Below are positions 1-10,083 of a stretch of DNA of 64,000 nucleotides, one piece after another. Every line of letters starts with the position of its first letter. Within the stretch, counting starts at the first letter, position 1. The position numbers were made by a program, and so were the translations under genes. Origin of the DNA: Neofusicoccum parvum (taxonomy: Eukaryota; Ascomycota; Dothideomycetes; Botryosphaeriales; Botryosphaeriaceae). The stretch spans positions 2,294,001 through 2,358,000 of the forward strand of contig CP087212.1 in the NCBI GenBank assembly GCA_020912385.1, read 5' to 3'. The notes below the pieces were generated by a model. That model was not told the DNA's origin. It ran no database searches and saw nothing but the letters and a program-made list of their open reading frames with translations.

Positions 1-1230
1 GGGACCCGGTGGAGTACCCTAGTATTTCACACGCAATGCTATTCTCGTTGGCGTCTTCCGCCGCTGTTCCGGGGGAAGTGTCTGCGTTCGGGCGGCTGTT
101 GGTGCTGCGAAGCGCACCGAAGCCTGCTGGGCACGCATCTAGGAATATGAGACCCTCTATGGATGTTCCCTCGCGGATGAGGCTGGCTGCCCGCAAGAAT
201 GGTATCTTGGAATCCCTAGGTAATGGCGATGGTTTCGGCGGAGGTAGGTCGGGACTTGGAGCTTCTCCCAATCCGAACTTGCGCGGATCCCCCTGACGGT
301 CTGGCAGATCTGCATCCGAAGCGGAGCTCGGTGATGGGGTGCAGAATATTTCTGCGTCGCTAGACCCCGGGCTTAGATAATTTGGAGATGCTTGATTGCT
401 GCCGTTGAGTGGAACAGCGCGTGCCGGTGTGCGGTGGTTGTCTTGTGGTGAGCCTCGCAGACTTGAGCAATCTTCTACGAAGACACTCAGCCCGTTGATC
501 AACCGCTCGGCTCTCTCGCATAGCTGTTTAGTTTTGCGCAGGCCAAGATAGTCCATGATGTTCTGCGCTATCTCTGCCATGATCAGCGTGGCATTTTCGT
601 CAAAGTCGTCCCGCACATTTGAGTCAACCGCGGAATATGATCCGATGACGAGTCCTGTGGATGTACGTAGGGGTACTGCGAGGTATGAGCGTATGTGAGG
701 CCAGCTGGTTACCAGTGGATTGGCACAGAAAACTGGGTCTTTGCGGAGATCTCGAATATGGAGTCTTTTATGATCGGCTTGTGTATTAGAATCATTCCAG
801 GCGTGTTTTCCCGTTACATCGATAAAGTATTTCATCGCATGCAGGCACATAGACGTTGGCTCGGAAGTCGACATGACTCCGAGGCACAACTGATCCGTTT
901 CTGTAAATTTTTCTTGGCGGTAGGGGAGAGTGGGCGTGGACTCGGAGATGATGTACTGCCACTGCTGGCCGATCAAAGACGTGAATGCTCGGTCACACTG
1001 TAACCGCAGAGGCCCAGCCTGCGTGAGAGCAGTAATAACGGCGTCGCCAGGCAGGAAGAGCTCAGACATTCTGGACTGGTGGCCTCTACCATCGAAATGG
1101 ATCCCAGCAGCGTCACAGTAACTGGCAGCGGCCTTGGTCAGCTTTTCTTTTGCAGGATCAGACATTCGGCAACTCGCCTGGCCACCTCTCTGAGCCGGAC
1201 TCGCTCATTCATATTTGAACAGTTGTCCAT
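1..1230 (-). CDS. Fungal hybrid histidine kinase, N-terminal part (runs off left edge; possible frameshift near start)
   Basis: Reading from 1165 to 1 on the minus strand gives about 388 uninterrupted residues that stay open at the window edge. They match the layout of fungal two-component sensor kinases: a segment with MSELFLPGD and LRLQCDRAFTSLI, a GAF-like domain (about residues 50-205, with WPHIRSYLAVPLRTSTG and VIGSYSAVDS), a proline/serine linker (about 225-300), then FLRAASLIREG and IEGLIFLDA, typical of the region before the PAS/kinase core. The kinase and receiver domains would lie left of position 1. The natural N-terminus seems to be in another frame: ATG at 1230 (or 1212) opens a short frame, RLREVARRVAECLILQKK, that fits the family but stops at 1138-1140. 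The join falls in a run of short A tracts (1142-1151). Either there is a one-base indel (sequence error or mutation) or translation starts at 1165. Family call is firm; the start is not. Confidence 0.82.
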
Positions 1231-2870
1231 TTTCAAGGCTGGTCTTGATCTGGCATCCAACGTGGACTGCCCTGGCGCTAGAGCGTGCGCTATAGCGCGG
1301 GACAAACAGATGTAGAGGATTCTGCGCGTGTATCAAATACTCCGCGTGTGGGTACAGGGTCTAAACAAATCTGTATGTTTTGCTACTGGTCTTAGGACAT
1401 CTTTGTGCCGTCTCGGACACATCTTGGGTTCGTTAATGATCTTCAAGGAATATTCCGTTGTTGTGGCCCTGCTACAACTCGATTGGATAGCAGACCCAGT
1501 GAAGGGGCGTTCCTAACTAAATACGGTATGCAATCATGAGATTTTGAAACCTTGTCTAGCGGATCCACCTCCGGCGACAGATCAAATTCCTGGAGAACCC
1601 CATTCTTATCTAACAAAAACATGCACCCAAAAGTGGGCACGTACACGGCGCACAAATCTTGTACGCTTTTGATACATATTAGACGCAGCCTGTGGTAGGA
1701 CGTGCAAGAATCTCAGATCGAAAATCAAGACGTCGTGGGGAAGCCTGGACGCAAATCCGAGAGGCTGCGGGAAAGTCACGCAATCCACTTGCCCGGCGAG
1801 CGAACGGAAACAGTTGCGTCACAATGCCTGAATTCGTGCCATTTGCGCTAACTCGTCTCGCTTTTAGGTCACGATGGTACTACTATCACACTCTGTTCCA
1901 TCGTGATCCTGATGCCGCTTGCGTCTGCTGCCGCGTCTGGCCCATTGCGTTGGCGGCGGCGGCGGCGGCGGTGCGAACACACTTCGTGAGAATGCGCGTG
2001 GCGGGCCTTGCTTATCGCTACAGGTGGTACTCTGGTGATATCCTACCACTGCTGCTATATATGTGTCTCGCTATCTCCACCGTGACTCTGCGACGATGCG
2101 GGCTTTCTTTGTCCAAGTGCCGAAGAGGGGAGATGATACCAATGGTGCCTCGTCGCGGCCGCGACATCGTCAGGTGATGGTGGTGGTTATGTTTGCCATC
2201 GCGGAGCTTTGCGGTAAACGGAGTTTCGATCGGCCACGAGGGTGCTGCGGGTGCTAAGGTCTTGCTGAAGGCCATTTTGGTGTGACCGGTGCGTGGGTGA
2301 GATGCTTCAAGCCATCAGCACTTCAAGCATTCCGACATGCCTACAGCATATTCGCTCCCTCGCGATTGGGTTAGACACACGTGTTGAGTTGTTTGGTTGG
2401 CAAAGATCGGGTGTGGAGCGGCAGAGGGTGAAATATGAAGTGGCGTGTTGCGGCGGGAGGTCGTGGTGAGTCGGAGCTGCTCGAGTAAAAATGCCCAAGC
2501 ACCAGAAACACATAAGTGATGTTTAGTATATAAGGATCCCTATTGGACCATACTGTCACCACAAACCCCGGCAACAGGTCCACTAGTGCACTGCATGAAC
2601 GTCCTTTGCAAAAGGCGGAGCCGACCGCGAACGATGCCCGCTGGGGTCGGCGATTGTGGGAACATCACCTTTTTTTTTGCCCTTTTTGTAAATCGCTCAC
2701 GCGTTCGAACCTTACTAAGTTGATCCAACTGTCTTGTTTCGTTGTGTTTTTATCCCAGTAACCATGTCCTGTATTCGCCCCCATCTGATTTCTAAAGCAA
2801 TCTATCATCCTTGGTATAACCAGCGGCATATCTGTCATTTTCAGGAAATTATGAAAAATATGGATGACTC
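1231..2870. other. Intergenic, no gene recognised
   Basis: About 1.6 kb with only short, non-overlapping open frames on both strands and no family resemblance. A (GGC)n-like microsatellite lies at about 1950-1972. Probable 5' region of the histidine kinase on the left and 3' region of the RNase H-like gene on the right. Confidence 0.6.
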
Positions 2871-2967
2871 TATGGGTAGTTGAAGCATTCACTTGGATGG
2901 GATTGTCCATTTCCTTCTTTTACTTCACCATACATTTGTGTTCGGACAAATGCTTCAACTGCCCATA
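2871..2967. repeat. Miniature inverted-repeat element, copy A
   Basis: A 97 bp unit with terminal inverted repeats. The left end reads TATGGGTAGTTGAAGCATT and the reverse complement of the right end reads TATGGGCAGTTGAAGCATT, one mismatch in 19. The ends carry TA on both sides (2871-2872 and 2966-2967), which could be a TA target duplication as in Tc1/mariner-type MITEs. It encodes nothing. Related copies lie at 4885, 33697, 42449 and 59343. Copy A lies about 125 bp beyond the stop codon of the RNase H-like gene. Confidence 0.75.
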
Positions 2968-3091
2968 AGTGGAGAGCATGTCTTTGTTGCAATATTCCAG
3001 GAAATGACCGGCAAAATCTGTAGGCTGCTACGTTGTTTTTACCGGCTATGGTAATCATGGTCCTGGCTAATGGCCATCTATCTATCCCCAT

Positions 3092-4264
3092 TCAAATTCC
3101 AACCTTGTGCTTCTTCGGACGGTGCCCTGTCTCCTCTTCGCCATCGGAAACCTCAATAGGGACATCTGGGTGACATCCTGCGGCCACATTAGAATCGCCG
3201 ACACTGCTTCTTGCCAGTTTGATGCCCCTGTTCAACCCATCTTGTCTCTCGGATCCCCTTTCCGATCCAGCCAGAGTTGGGTTCAAGTTGTTGGCCCTTC
3301 TACCCGTCCGGTGAGCATGGTTATGGCTTCTGATGCTGGTAGGATACATCTCGGGCCAGAGCTTGTCCGGCCTCGCCAAAGCAGCAGCTTTGTCAGCCAT
3401 AATATTGCCCACAACTCCCTTGTGGCCAGGAACCCAATGGATTTCCACCTCCAGTCCGTAGATATCAACAAGCTCCACCAACAACTCCATAAACTCTTGA
3501 AGCAGATGGAGATCCCAGTTTGGAAGATTACGCCTCTCTTGGATCGTTTGCAGGACATTGATGATACCCTGAGCATCGGAGAACAACAGGAGTCTCTTAA
3601 GATGGTTATGGCCGCCGTGGAGGTGGAGATCCTTGAACTTGGAGAGGCCCTCCTTAAAGCCAAACAGTTCGCCATCACTCGAAGCCCAGAGATGTGGACA
3701 AGGGAAGCCAGAGCTCTGCCAACCTATCTGACTGGGATTCGTCTTGTACGCAATGCCGGCACTAATGTATCTCTTGTTGCGATAGCTTTTGCCGTTGGCG
3801 GTTCCCTGCAGGTGTTCGAAGCGGACTTTTGCAAGGGCTTCCGGGATGTGGCCGGAGGCTGAGCCGTCACAGAAGACTGCGAGCGTATCGTCCTCTGGTC
3901 TGATTGTGGAAAACCTGTTGCCGAAAACCTTTGCCTTCTCGCGGCTCTGCACGTGGACTCTGGTCATGACTTTGCTGAAGAGGTGCTCCATTTCCGCGAA
4001 GGTGGGATTTTTCTCGCGTGGCCGCAGCATTTCGGGTAAAACTGCGGCGAGCGGAAGTCCGGATGGCTGAGGCGCCTCTTCCTCCTCCGCCTCGTCGTCT
4101 ACGGTAGCATGGGCGTGAGGGTGTAGAGAGGGGTTTTGCGGCAGAGGCGGAGGAGAATGAGGGGTCGCCTCATCGTCACTTATAACTATGGCTGGGGGCT
4201 TTTCGTCGTCATCATCGTCGTCGTCGGAGAGGTCGATGATGTCCTCTCCAGGAAAGGCGGACAT
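3092..4264 (-). CDS. RNase H-fold protein with SUMO-interaction-like motifs
   Basis: Single-exon gene of 390 residues. Residues about 125-300 form a type-1 RNase H domain with all four acidic catalytic positions: D133 (FCDGSASG), E199 (SSDGELFGFKEGL), D230 (LLLFSDAQGI) and D291 in the HWVPGHKGVVGN...AD block, which also supplies H281. The expected activity is cleavage of RNA in RNA/DNA hybrids. The HWVPGHKG block resembles RNase H domains of retrotransposons and their fungal relatives more than classical RNase H1, and there is no N-terminal hybrid-binding domain. Outside the domain are acid-flanked hydrophobic cores typical of SUMO-interaction motifs: IIDLSDDDD (residues 9-17), AIVISDDE (25-32) and PIEVSDGEEE (369-378), and a basic C-terminus RPKKHK, suggesting a nuclear role (inference). 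The gene lies between two copies of the miniature repeat. It is intact, so probably a host gene, perhaps domesticated. Confidence 0.85.
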   Translation of the reverse strand: MSAFPGEDIIDLSDDDDDDDEKPPAIVISDDEATPHSPPPLPQNPSLHPHAHATVDDEAEEEEAPQPSGLPLAAVLPEMLRPREKNPTFAEMEHLFSKVMTRVHVQSREKAKVFGNRFSTIRPEDDTLAVFCDGSASGHIPEALAKVRFEHLQGTANGKSYRNKRYISAGIAYKTNPSQIGWQSSGFPCPHLWASSDGELFGFKEGLSKFKDLHLHGGHNHLKRLLLFSDAQGIINVLQTIQERRNLPNWDLHLLQEFMELLVELVDIYGLEVEIHWVPGHKGVVGNIMADKAAALARPDKLWPEMYPTSIRSHNHAHRTGRRANNLNPTLAGSERGSERQDGLNRGIKLARSSVGDSNVAAGCHPDVPIEVSDGEEETGHRPKKHKVGI

Positions 4265-4884
4265 GGTGAGAGAAGATCTGGAGAGTGTCAGAATTACGCC
4301 TGGCTAGCCATTGAGGTTCAGCGCTTGGTGATGTAGGAAGTGCTTACGGTGCAGGCGCTACGGGCGGTTTGCACGCTGTTAAGACAGAACGACAGCGATG
4401 GTAAGGTTAGTGGTGTTAGGTTAAGAGAGGTCGGCGGAGGAGGGCGCGTCATGTAGGCGCGTCGTGTAGGCGCGGAGCGCACGCCCGCCGCCGCCGCAGA
4501 GCACCCTCTACCAATCGGGCCTTAGATTTTCCTCAGAACTGGGTGAATGTATAAAAGAGTTATTTGAAGGTGAGGTCGTCTCATTTGGGAAAGCACGTGG
4601 AAGCATATCCTTCACTTTCGCCCAGTTCCAATAAAATTGGTACACTTACCGAAAGCAGCTCAAGCACACATCCCCTCTGGAGCACAAAACAGCCGTCACT
4701 AACTCTACGTAGTTTACTTTACCATTTTGCCGCTGTGAGTTGTGCTGTTGCCGGTTGCTTACATAAAGCCTTATCAAAACCAACTTGTCGTTGCCTGCCA
4801 TACGGAAAATGCCAACGAGAACTGAACATTCGGCTGTTACTATTCAATCGGTTTGCGAAGGATTACAGGGTTGCAATAAACGTA
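4265..4884. other. Intergenic, upstream of RNase H-like gene
   Basis: No coding frame. A CCAAT (4511) and a TATAAAAG (4550-4557) read on the plus strand, pointing away from the RNase H-like gene, with no convincing ORF downstream. Confidence 0.5.
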
Positions 4885-4966
4885 CATGGGCAATTGAAGC
4901 ATTTACCTGGCTGATTTGACATCTCGTCTACTGTACATTTACATCCGGACGAATGCCTTAAATATG
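4885..4966. repeat. Miniature inverted-repeat element, copy B
   Basis: About 82 bp, colinear with copy A along its length: left end CATGGGCAATTGAAGCATTT, then ACCTGGCTG, and right part TACATTTACATCCGGACG followed by AATGCC. Its right terminal repeat is more decayed (TTAAATATGG instead of TTCAACTGCCCATA). The reverse complement of its right half shares GCATTCGTCCGGATG with the left half of copy E (GCATTCTTCCGGACG). Confidence 0.65.
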
Positions 4967-5443
4967 GACGTGGAATAGTTCGCGGCAGCAACTCACTCAA
5001 ATAGCTCTCAGACAAATTCTTAGCCTTTCATATATCAGAGGTTTGAAAAAATTTATCATTTGCTTACAACACATCCGGACTCAAATCATCCGTGCGGCCC
5101 GATATTGTCAAACTTACCGGCGAATACCCTAGGGCATCTACGTGAATGGATGCTTCTACTCCTTAATATAGCCGTAGTCATTCATTCTAGTGTATGCGGG
5201 GACGTGTTCATTATGTAGAGGTAGCTCGAGATGATTGAAGGGTAAGAGATACTGCGCAAAGCGCCAATAGGTTCGTTCCCAGTCCCACCACCCTGCTCTA
5301 TTTCAACCAACTTTTGTTATACGAAGGAACGATGCTGACGCTACTCAATTGCAATATATGGTGTGCCTGAACCCCATTCTGAATGCCACAAATACCCATG
5401 CTAATGAAAACACCAGACCGTATGCTGAGACAAGTGTGACGCT
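4967..5443. other. Intergenic, 3' side of polymerase kappa gene
   Basis: No coding frame or structured element recognised. Confidence 0.5.
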
Positions 5444-7621
5444 TCATCCGAAGAACGGCTTCTTTCTGGGATCCTTTTGCCCTGCGCCAAGCCCATCGCT
5501 CCGTGGCCTTCCTCTTTTCTTCTTGCCTCCGTTGGCAGCTAACCCAGCTTTCATGCCCATCATCCCGAACGCATCCTTTGGCTTGGTTGCTTCCGTGTCC
5601 GACTGCGGATTCGGCGGCGGTGTACCGGACTCGTTCGCCTCTTTGACCGTCTCCTTAATGGCATCTCTCGACAAGCAAAAATCGATATGGTCGTTGAAAG
5701 CACGATCATTTGCTGGCTGTGGGCGGAGGCATATTGGACAGTCCCAGTGCAATCCAGCTTGGTCCTCTGACGATTGAGCTAGGTGATCTCCTTCTGGTCG
5801 ACTTTGTTTGCTCTGGTCTTCTTGCTGGCTCAAACGCAGCGTTGCCGCGAAGTCTGCCTCGCGTTCCTGTCGCGCTGCTTCTTCGAATTCTTCTTCTGGC
5901 CACACCTCCCACTCCCCGTCGTCTTCCGCCTTGTTGGTAATTTCTGTGCTCTTGGAACGCTGTGGGTCTGGATTGGTGTCCGCGGACGTGGTACGCTTAC
6001 TCAGCCCGAAGAAATCAATAGGCCCTTTCTTCATGCTGACAAGATGCGTAACCCTCAAGCCCATCAACCGCAGCGTCATTCCAGGTATTTCTTTCTCAAG
6101 CTTCGTGAACATTGGCAGCGCATACTTGTACAGGTCGTCTTTGCGGTGGACAGCGAACGGTGGGGAAGATTGCCTCGTCAAAACCTCATACGTGTGCAGC
6201 TTCACTTTCAAAACAAGCGTCCTCCCCTTAAACTGAGTTCGTTCGAGGTCTTTTTCAAGCTCCTCGGCCGTGTGCCAAAGCTTGGCGCGCAACTCATCCT
6301 TGTTTGACATGTCCTTGAAGGTGCTCTCGGTGCCTACGCTCTTTCGTTCGTACTCCTCCGCAGGTTGAATTTTGGTACGCCCTAAACCAAGGTAGCACTG
6401 CATCAGAAACTGGAAGGCCTTCTCACCGAACAGCTTGGGCAAGTTCGCGCGGTGCTCGTAGATGTCGCCGCACGTCTTGACGCCAATAGCATCGAGCTCT
6501 CGTTCGAAGACGCGTCCGATGCCGTTCACCTTTCTGGTCGGCAAGTCTTTCATAAAGGCCATGATGGTGGCCCTGTCGCTTGCGAGACGGAACTGGCCGT
6601 TGGGCTTGTTTTTGTTGGAGCAAATCTTGGCCAACTTGGCATTGGCGGCAATGCCTGCGCTCACAGTGATCTTTGTGTTCTCATGGACCTCGGCGCGGAG
6701 CTGTTCTACAACGTCCTCGGGGTCCATCTGGTGTTCTTCACAGTAGGCGGTGATGTTCAAATACGCCTCATCGATGCTGGCGCTTTCAAAGCGCGCATCA
6801 TACTGTTCTAGGATGGCGCGCACCCCACGGGCCTTTGCCGTGTACTTGTCGAAGTTCAGCGGCAGGCAGATCAGTTGCGGACACAGCTTCATGGCGACGA
6901 AGCCTGCCATGCCGCTTCTGCAGCCAAACTTGCGGGCATGGTAGTTGCAGGTGGTCAAGACGCCCTTCCCCACGGCAAACGGAACGTCCTTCAGCTCGGG
7001 CCTGTCCAGCTCCTCGACGGCGGCGTAGAAGGCATCGCAGTCGATGTGCACGATGGCCTGGGAGAGATCGCGGCCAAGCTCGAGCTCGGCGACGTAGGCG
7101 TCGGCACGACGGAGATCATGCGAGAGGTCTGTCCGCTCGAGCTGGCGCTTGCGGGCGAGGATGCGGTCGATCTTTTCGGTTAGGACCTGGTCCTTGACGG
7201 ACTCGTTGTTGAAGAATTTGGAACCCTTGGAGGCATTGTAGATGATCTCCGCGACCTGTTTTAGCCCGACGTCAGCGCGCAGCCCCACCCACCCGTTTCA
7301 TCGTGAGTGGAAAAGGAGGCCTGCCTTCGTCTGGTCGACGCCGTCCTGACCGCTCTTCTGCAGCGACGGGCCCAGCAGGTGGTATTTCAGCGAGCCGTCG
7401 TCGCCGCGGACGGCGCCAGGCGGCGGGGGCGACGCGTGACGGGCGCCGCTGCCCTCCGCGTGCGGCGACGGGCAGCTGGTAGGCTCAGGGCTCATGTCGG
7501 AGAGACGCGGGGTGCGGCGACATGGCGGCTCGTGTCCAGCGGTGCGCGTGGGCGGTGGATGACGGGCCCACGGGTGCCTTGCAGGGTACGGCCGGGCAGA
7601 CGCGGCGCCAGGCTCCGTCAT
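5444..7621 (-). CDS. DNA polymerase kappa (Y-family, DinB type)
   Basis: Two exons, 7621-7325 and 7255-5444, give 702 residues. The protein performs translesion DNA synthesis in the nucleus. Visible features: the kappa-type N-clasp (YHLLGPSLQKSGQDGVDQTK, then VAEIIYNASKGSKFF), palm motif HIDCDAFYAAVEE (Asp about 171) and SIDEAYLN (Asp/Glu about 261-262), helix-hairpin-helix around PTRKVNGIGRV, little-finger domain, and a C-terminal ubiquitin-binding zinc finger (CPICLRP...HIDFC, near residue 630) for recruitment to ubiquitinated PCNA. The intron (7324-7256, 69 bp) has a GC donor (AAG/GCAGGC) and ends CTAAAACAG; no GT donor fits before the frame closes, and the splice joins the conserved VDQTK-VAEII exactly. 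ATG at 7621 is the first start; the in-frame ATG at 7495 (MSPEPTS) is a plausible alternative and would remove 42 low-complexity residues. Confidence 0.95.
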
Positions 7622-8073
7622 TTGAGCGCGCGCCGCCGTAAGGCTCGCTTTGCGCCCTCAAGCCGGCCTACAGACCGCGCCGCCGGCCGCGGACAGCTCA
7701 CACCACCCTAAGGAGTAATAGCAATTAATGCCTCCCGCGATCTCTCCCTTCAACACCAGCGCCCGCGCAGCCTTATAGCCCGCTGTCACCTCATCGTCGC
7801 CAGCCCAAGCGAAAATCCGCTGCCGCAACGGGTAAGGCGGGGTATCGCTGCCGCAAATTCGTCCCTAGCCGTATCACACGCCGCCAGCCCTGCTGCCCAG
7901 CAACACCAAAACAAACCTGAGCCACACGTCCGACCGCCCTCCACCCTGCGCCCTCCGCACTCCGCGCTCCCGCTGCCACGTCGCGCCGCCCTCGCGTCCC
8001 TACCATGTCCAATGTGCACAAAGCTCCACCCGGCTGCCGATAGACTGCGACTGCGACCGCCGCCCGCCCGAGG
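7622..8073. other. Divergent promoter region
   Basis: About 450 bp of GC-rich, pyrimidine-biased sequence between the divergent polymerase kappa and coiled-coil genes. No TATA box or other element is obvious. Confidence 0.5.
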
Positions 8074-10083
8074 ATGCCCGCATCCGACAGAATCAACACC
8101 GCCAGCAACAATGGCAAGACACTGAGGCCCACCCTTGCTTCGAGCCGCACCAACAAGGCGCCCCTCACCCCGAAGCTCGCCACTGCGCCCTCGCTCGCTC
8201 CCTCGTCCGCCCGCTCCACGCTCAGCGTTGCGAGCACGGCGTCGCGCTCCAGCACCGACCCGGCCACGCCCTACTCGAACAATGTGACGCCGCGCTCGTC
8301 CTCGCGCAAGTCTCGCGCCAGCAGCACCCATTCCACCCCCACCGGCACCCCCGATACCCCGACCGCCCACCGCTTGACGCTTGCCGACACTATTCCGAGA
8401 AGTGCCCCTGGAAGCAACGCCCCGTCGCGGCCCAGGAGTATTGTTGGTGGCAACGATGGACCGCACACTGCCCCCGTGCTGGCTGCGCCAGGCGGAAGAA
8501 ACTCCAGACCCAGCAGCGAGGTGGGATACGGTGGCAAGGACTCCTCATCCATGTTTTTCCACGCCAACGAAGCGAGGCGCCCTGAGCCAACCTCGAATCC
8601 TGGCCCGAAGGTCTCCAAAACCTTCTTCTACGCGAACGGCGCCAAGGACGGGGAGAGGAGTGTTTCAGCAGGATTGAAATCTCCTCTGCTGCCGGCTACT
8701 GAGAAGCACCGCCCGCCCAATATCGACAGCAAGTTCTTCCACGCCAACACCATCCCCAATGAACGCATCAGCTCGCCGCTGCACTCGCCGCCTGTTCTCT
8801 CAGCCACTCCGGAGCCCTACTTTCATCCGCATCCGCCTGGGAAGGATGGAGCACGCCCGCCGTCTCCACACAAAGATACTATACATCTGTCTTACAGAAA
8901 GGGGGCTTCGCAAGTTATTCGGCCAAATGGACACTCCCGTCCGGCTTCAGCGGTGTCGGCATTCTCTAATTCGGATGCAAAGGATACTACGCCCGGACAC
9001 CGGAGGAGGTCAAGCACAGAACACAGCGGAATGCTTGTGAGCCACCACAAAAGCTCGAGCATGTCGTCCATCGACTCGATATGCTCGAGCCGGAAGATTT
9101 CGGGAATTTCGGATCACTCGCCTAGCCCCCTGCATGTGGACGTCACATCCCCCTCTACAGTAATGTCTGAATCAACAAACGCCTATAATGAAGGAAGATC
9201 AGGAAAAGAGCCCAATGGATTACAATCTCCGCTGTCACTACCTCAAAGCCCGGCACTGCAAAGCCCAGCGACGGATGATCCTGACCGCCCGCCGCAGACT
9301 GCTCTCCAGAAGATGAACGAACTGGCCGCAAATGCAAGACGAGAACGGAAGGTCATGGACCTGGAGATTAGTAATTCTTCTCTCCTAGCCATCAACCGAC
9401 AATTGGAACGGGAAGTTCGCAAACAGAAGGCTGAACTGAAGAGGTTCCGACGGATGAGTAGGAATGGCGGGATGGCATCTACCGGTGCGAACAGGAACTC
9501 GATTCTCGGTGCTCTCACCGAAGGTGAGCCCGCCGAGTTTGCAGATGAGGAATTCTTAGGTCTCGAAGGCGAGGATGATGAGGAAGATGACGAGGAAGAG
9601 CCGGAGGAGCTCTCATCCAGCGAGTCCTCGATAGACGAAGGCACCTTGAGCCCCAGCGCCTTGGCTGAAAGAGATGCCAAGTACCGCTTCCAGGACCAAA
9701 AACGCCTTCAACTTGATCTGTCAAAACACAAGGAGCTTCTGATAGACAGCCAGAAGATGAACCAGAGCCTGAAACGCTGCCTCACGGTCACGGAAGACTT
9801 GATCAAGGAAGGTAGGAAGGCACTGGACTACCGGATCCGTGTGAGCGACGTCAAGTTGGGTGGACGCATCTTGAGCCCAGAAGATCAGGGACAATCCGAC
9901 TCCGAAGATGATGACGAGATGCCCCATGGAGGGTCGCTCCTGAGCCCTTGGACGCACCCAGACGCCACCGCCGCAGTCAGAGCTTCGGTGGAAGCCGCAA
10001 GAGCAGACCGCGACAGTGGAATAGATCTGCAAGGACCCAAACCTCCTATGGATTACTTTAACGGACATGTCGACAGTGACTAG
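8074..10083 (+). CDS. Serine/proline-rich coiled-coil protein, function unknown
   Basis: Single exon, 669 residues. The first two thirds are low-complexity Ser/Pro/Thr. Three copies of a short motif stand out: MFFHAN (residues 160-165), TFFYAN (183-188) and KFFHAN (220-225), each in a polar disordered context, as expected of a repeated docking motif. A coiled coil follows (about 405-465, with LLAINRQLEREVRKQKAEL), then an acidic stretch (about 488-520) and a second helical segment with QKRLQLDLSKHKELL. No enzyme domain, signal peptide or membrane segment is seen. The composition suggests a cytoskeletal or cell-polarity scaffold, but that is only a guess. The start ATG follows a pyrimidine-rich leader; no upstream in-frame ATG competes. 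Trailer at 10084 onward is T-rich. Confidence 0.85.
   Translation: MPASDRINTASNNGKTLRPTLASSRTNKAPLTPKLATAPSLAPSSARSTLSVASTASRSSTDPATPYSNNVTPRSSSRKSRASSTHSTPTGTPDTPTAHRLTLADTIPRSAPGSNAPSRPRSIVGGNDGPHTAPVLAAPGGRNSRPSSEVGYGGKDSSSMFFHANEARRPEPTSNPGPKVSKTFFYANGAKDGERSVSAGLKSPLLPATEKHRPPNIDSKFFHANTIPNERISSPLHSPPVLSATPEPYFHPHPPGKDGARPPSPHKDTIHLSYRKGASQVIRPNGHSRPASAVSAFSNSDAKDTTPGHRRRSSTEHSGMLVSHHKSSSMSSIDSICSSRKISGISDHSPSPLHVDVTSPSTVMSESTNAYNEGRSGKEPNGLQSPLSLPQSPALQSPATDDPDRPPQTALQKMNELAANARRERKVMDLEISNSSLLAINRQLEREVRKQKAELKRFRRMSRNGGMASTGANRNSILGALTEGEPAEFADEEFLGLEGEDDEEDDEEEPEELSSSESSIDEGTLSPSALAERDAKYRFQDQKRLQLDLSKHKELLIDSQKMNQSLKRCLTVTEDLIKEGRKALDYRIRVSDVKLGGRILSPEDQGQSDSEDDDEMPHGGSLLSPWTHPDATAAVRASVEAARADRDSGIDLQGPKPPMDYFNGHVDSD

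Noticed and set aside
2300..2345. TGCTTCAAG and CTTCAAGCATT near the left end, similar to the repeat
   Set aside because: The orientation is a direct rather than inverted match and the neighbouring bases do not follow the consensus.
3107..3862. 251-residue plus-strand open frame
   Set aside because: Antisense to the RNase H-like gene, with no domain resemblance.
7786..8466. 226-residue minus-strand open frame upstream of the coiled-coil gene
   Set aside because: Gly/Arg-rich, overlaps the promoter and start of a supported plus-strand gene.
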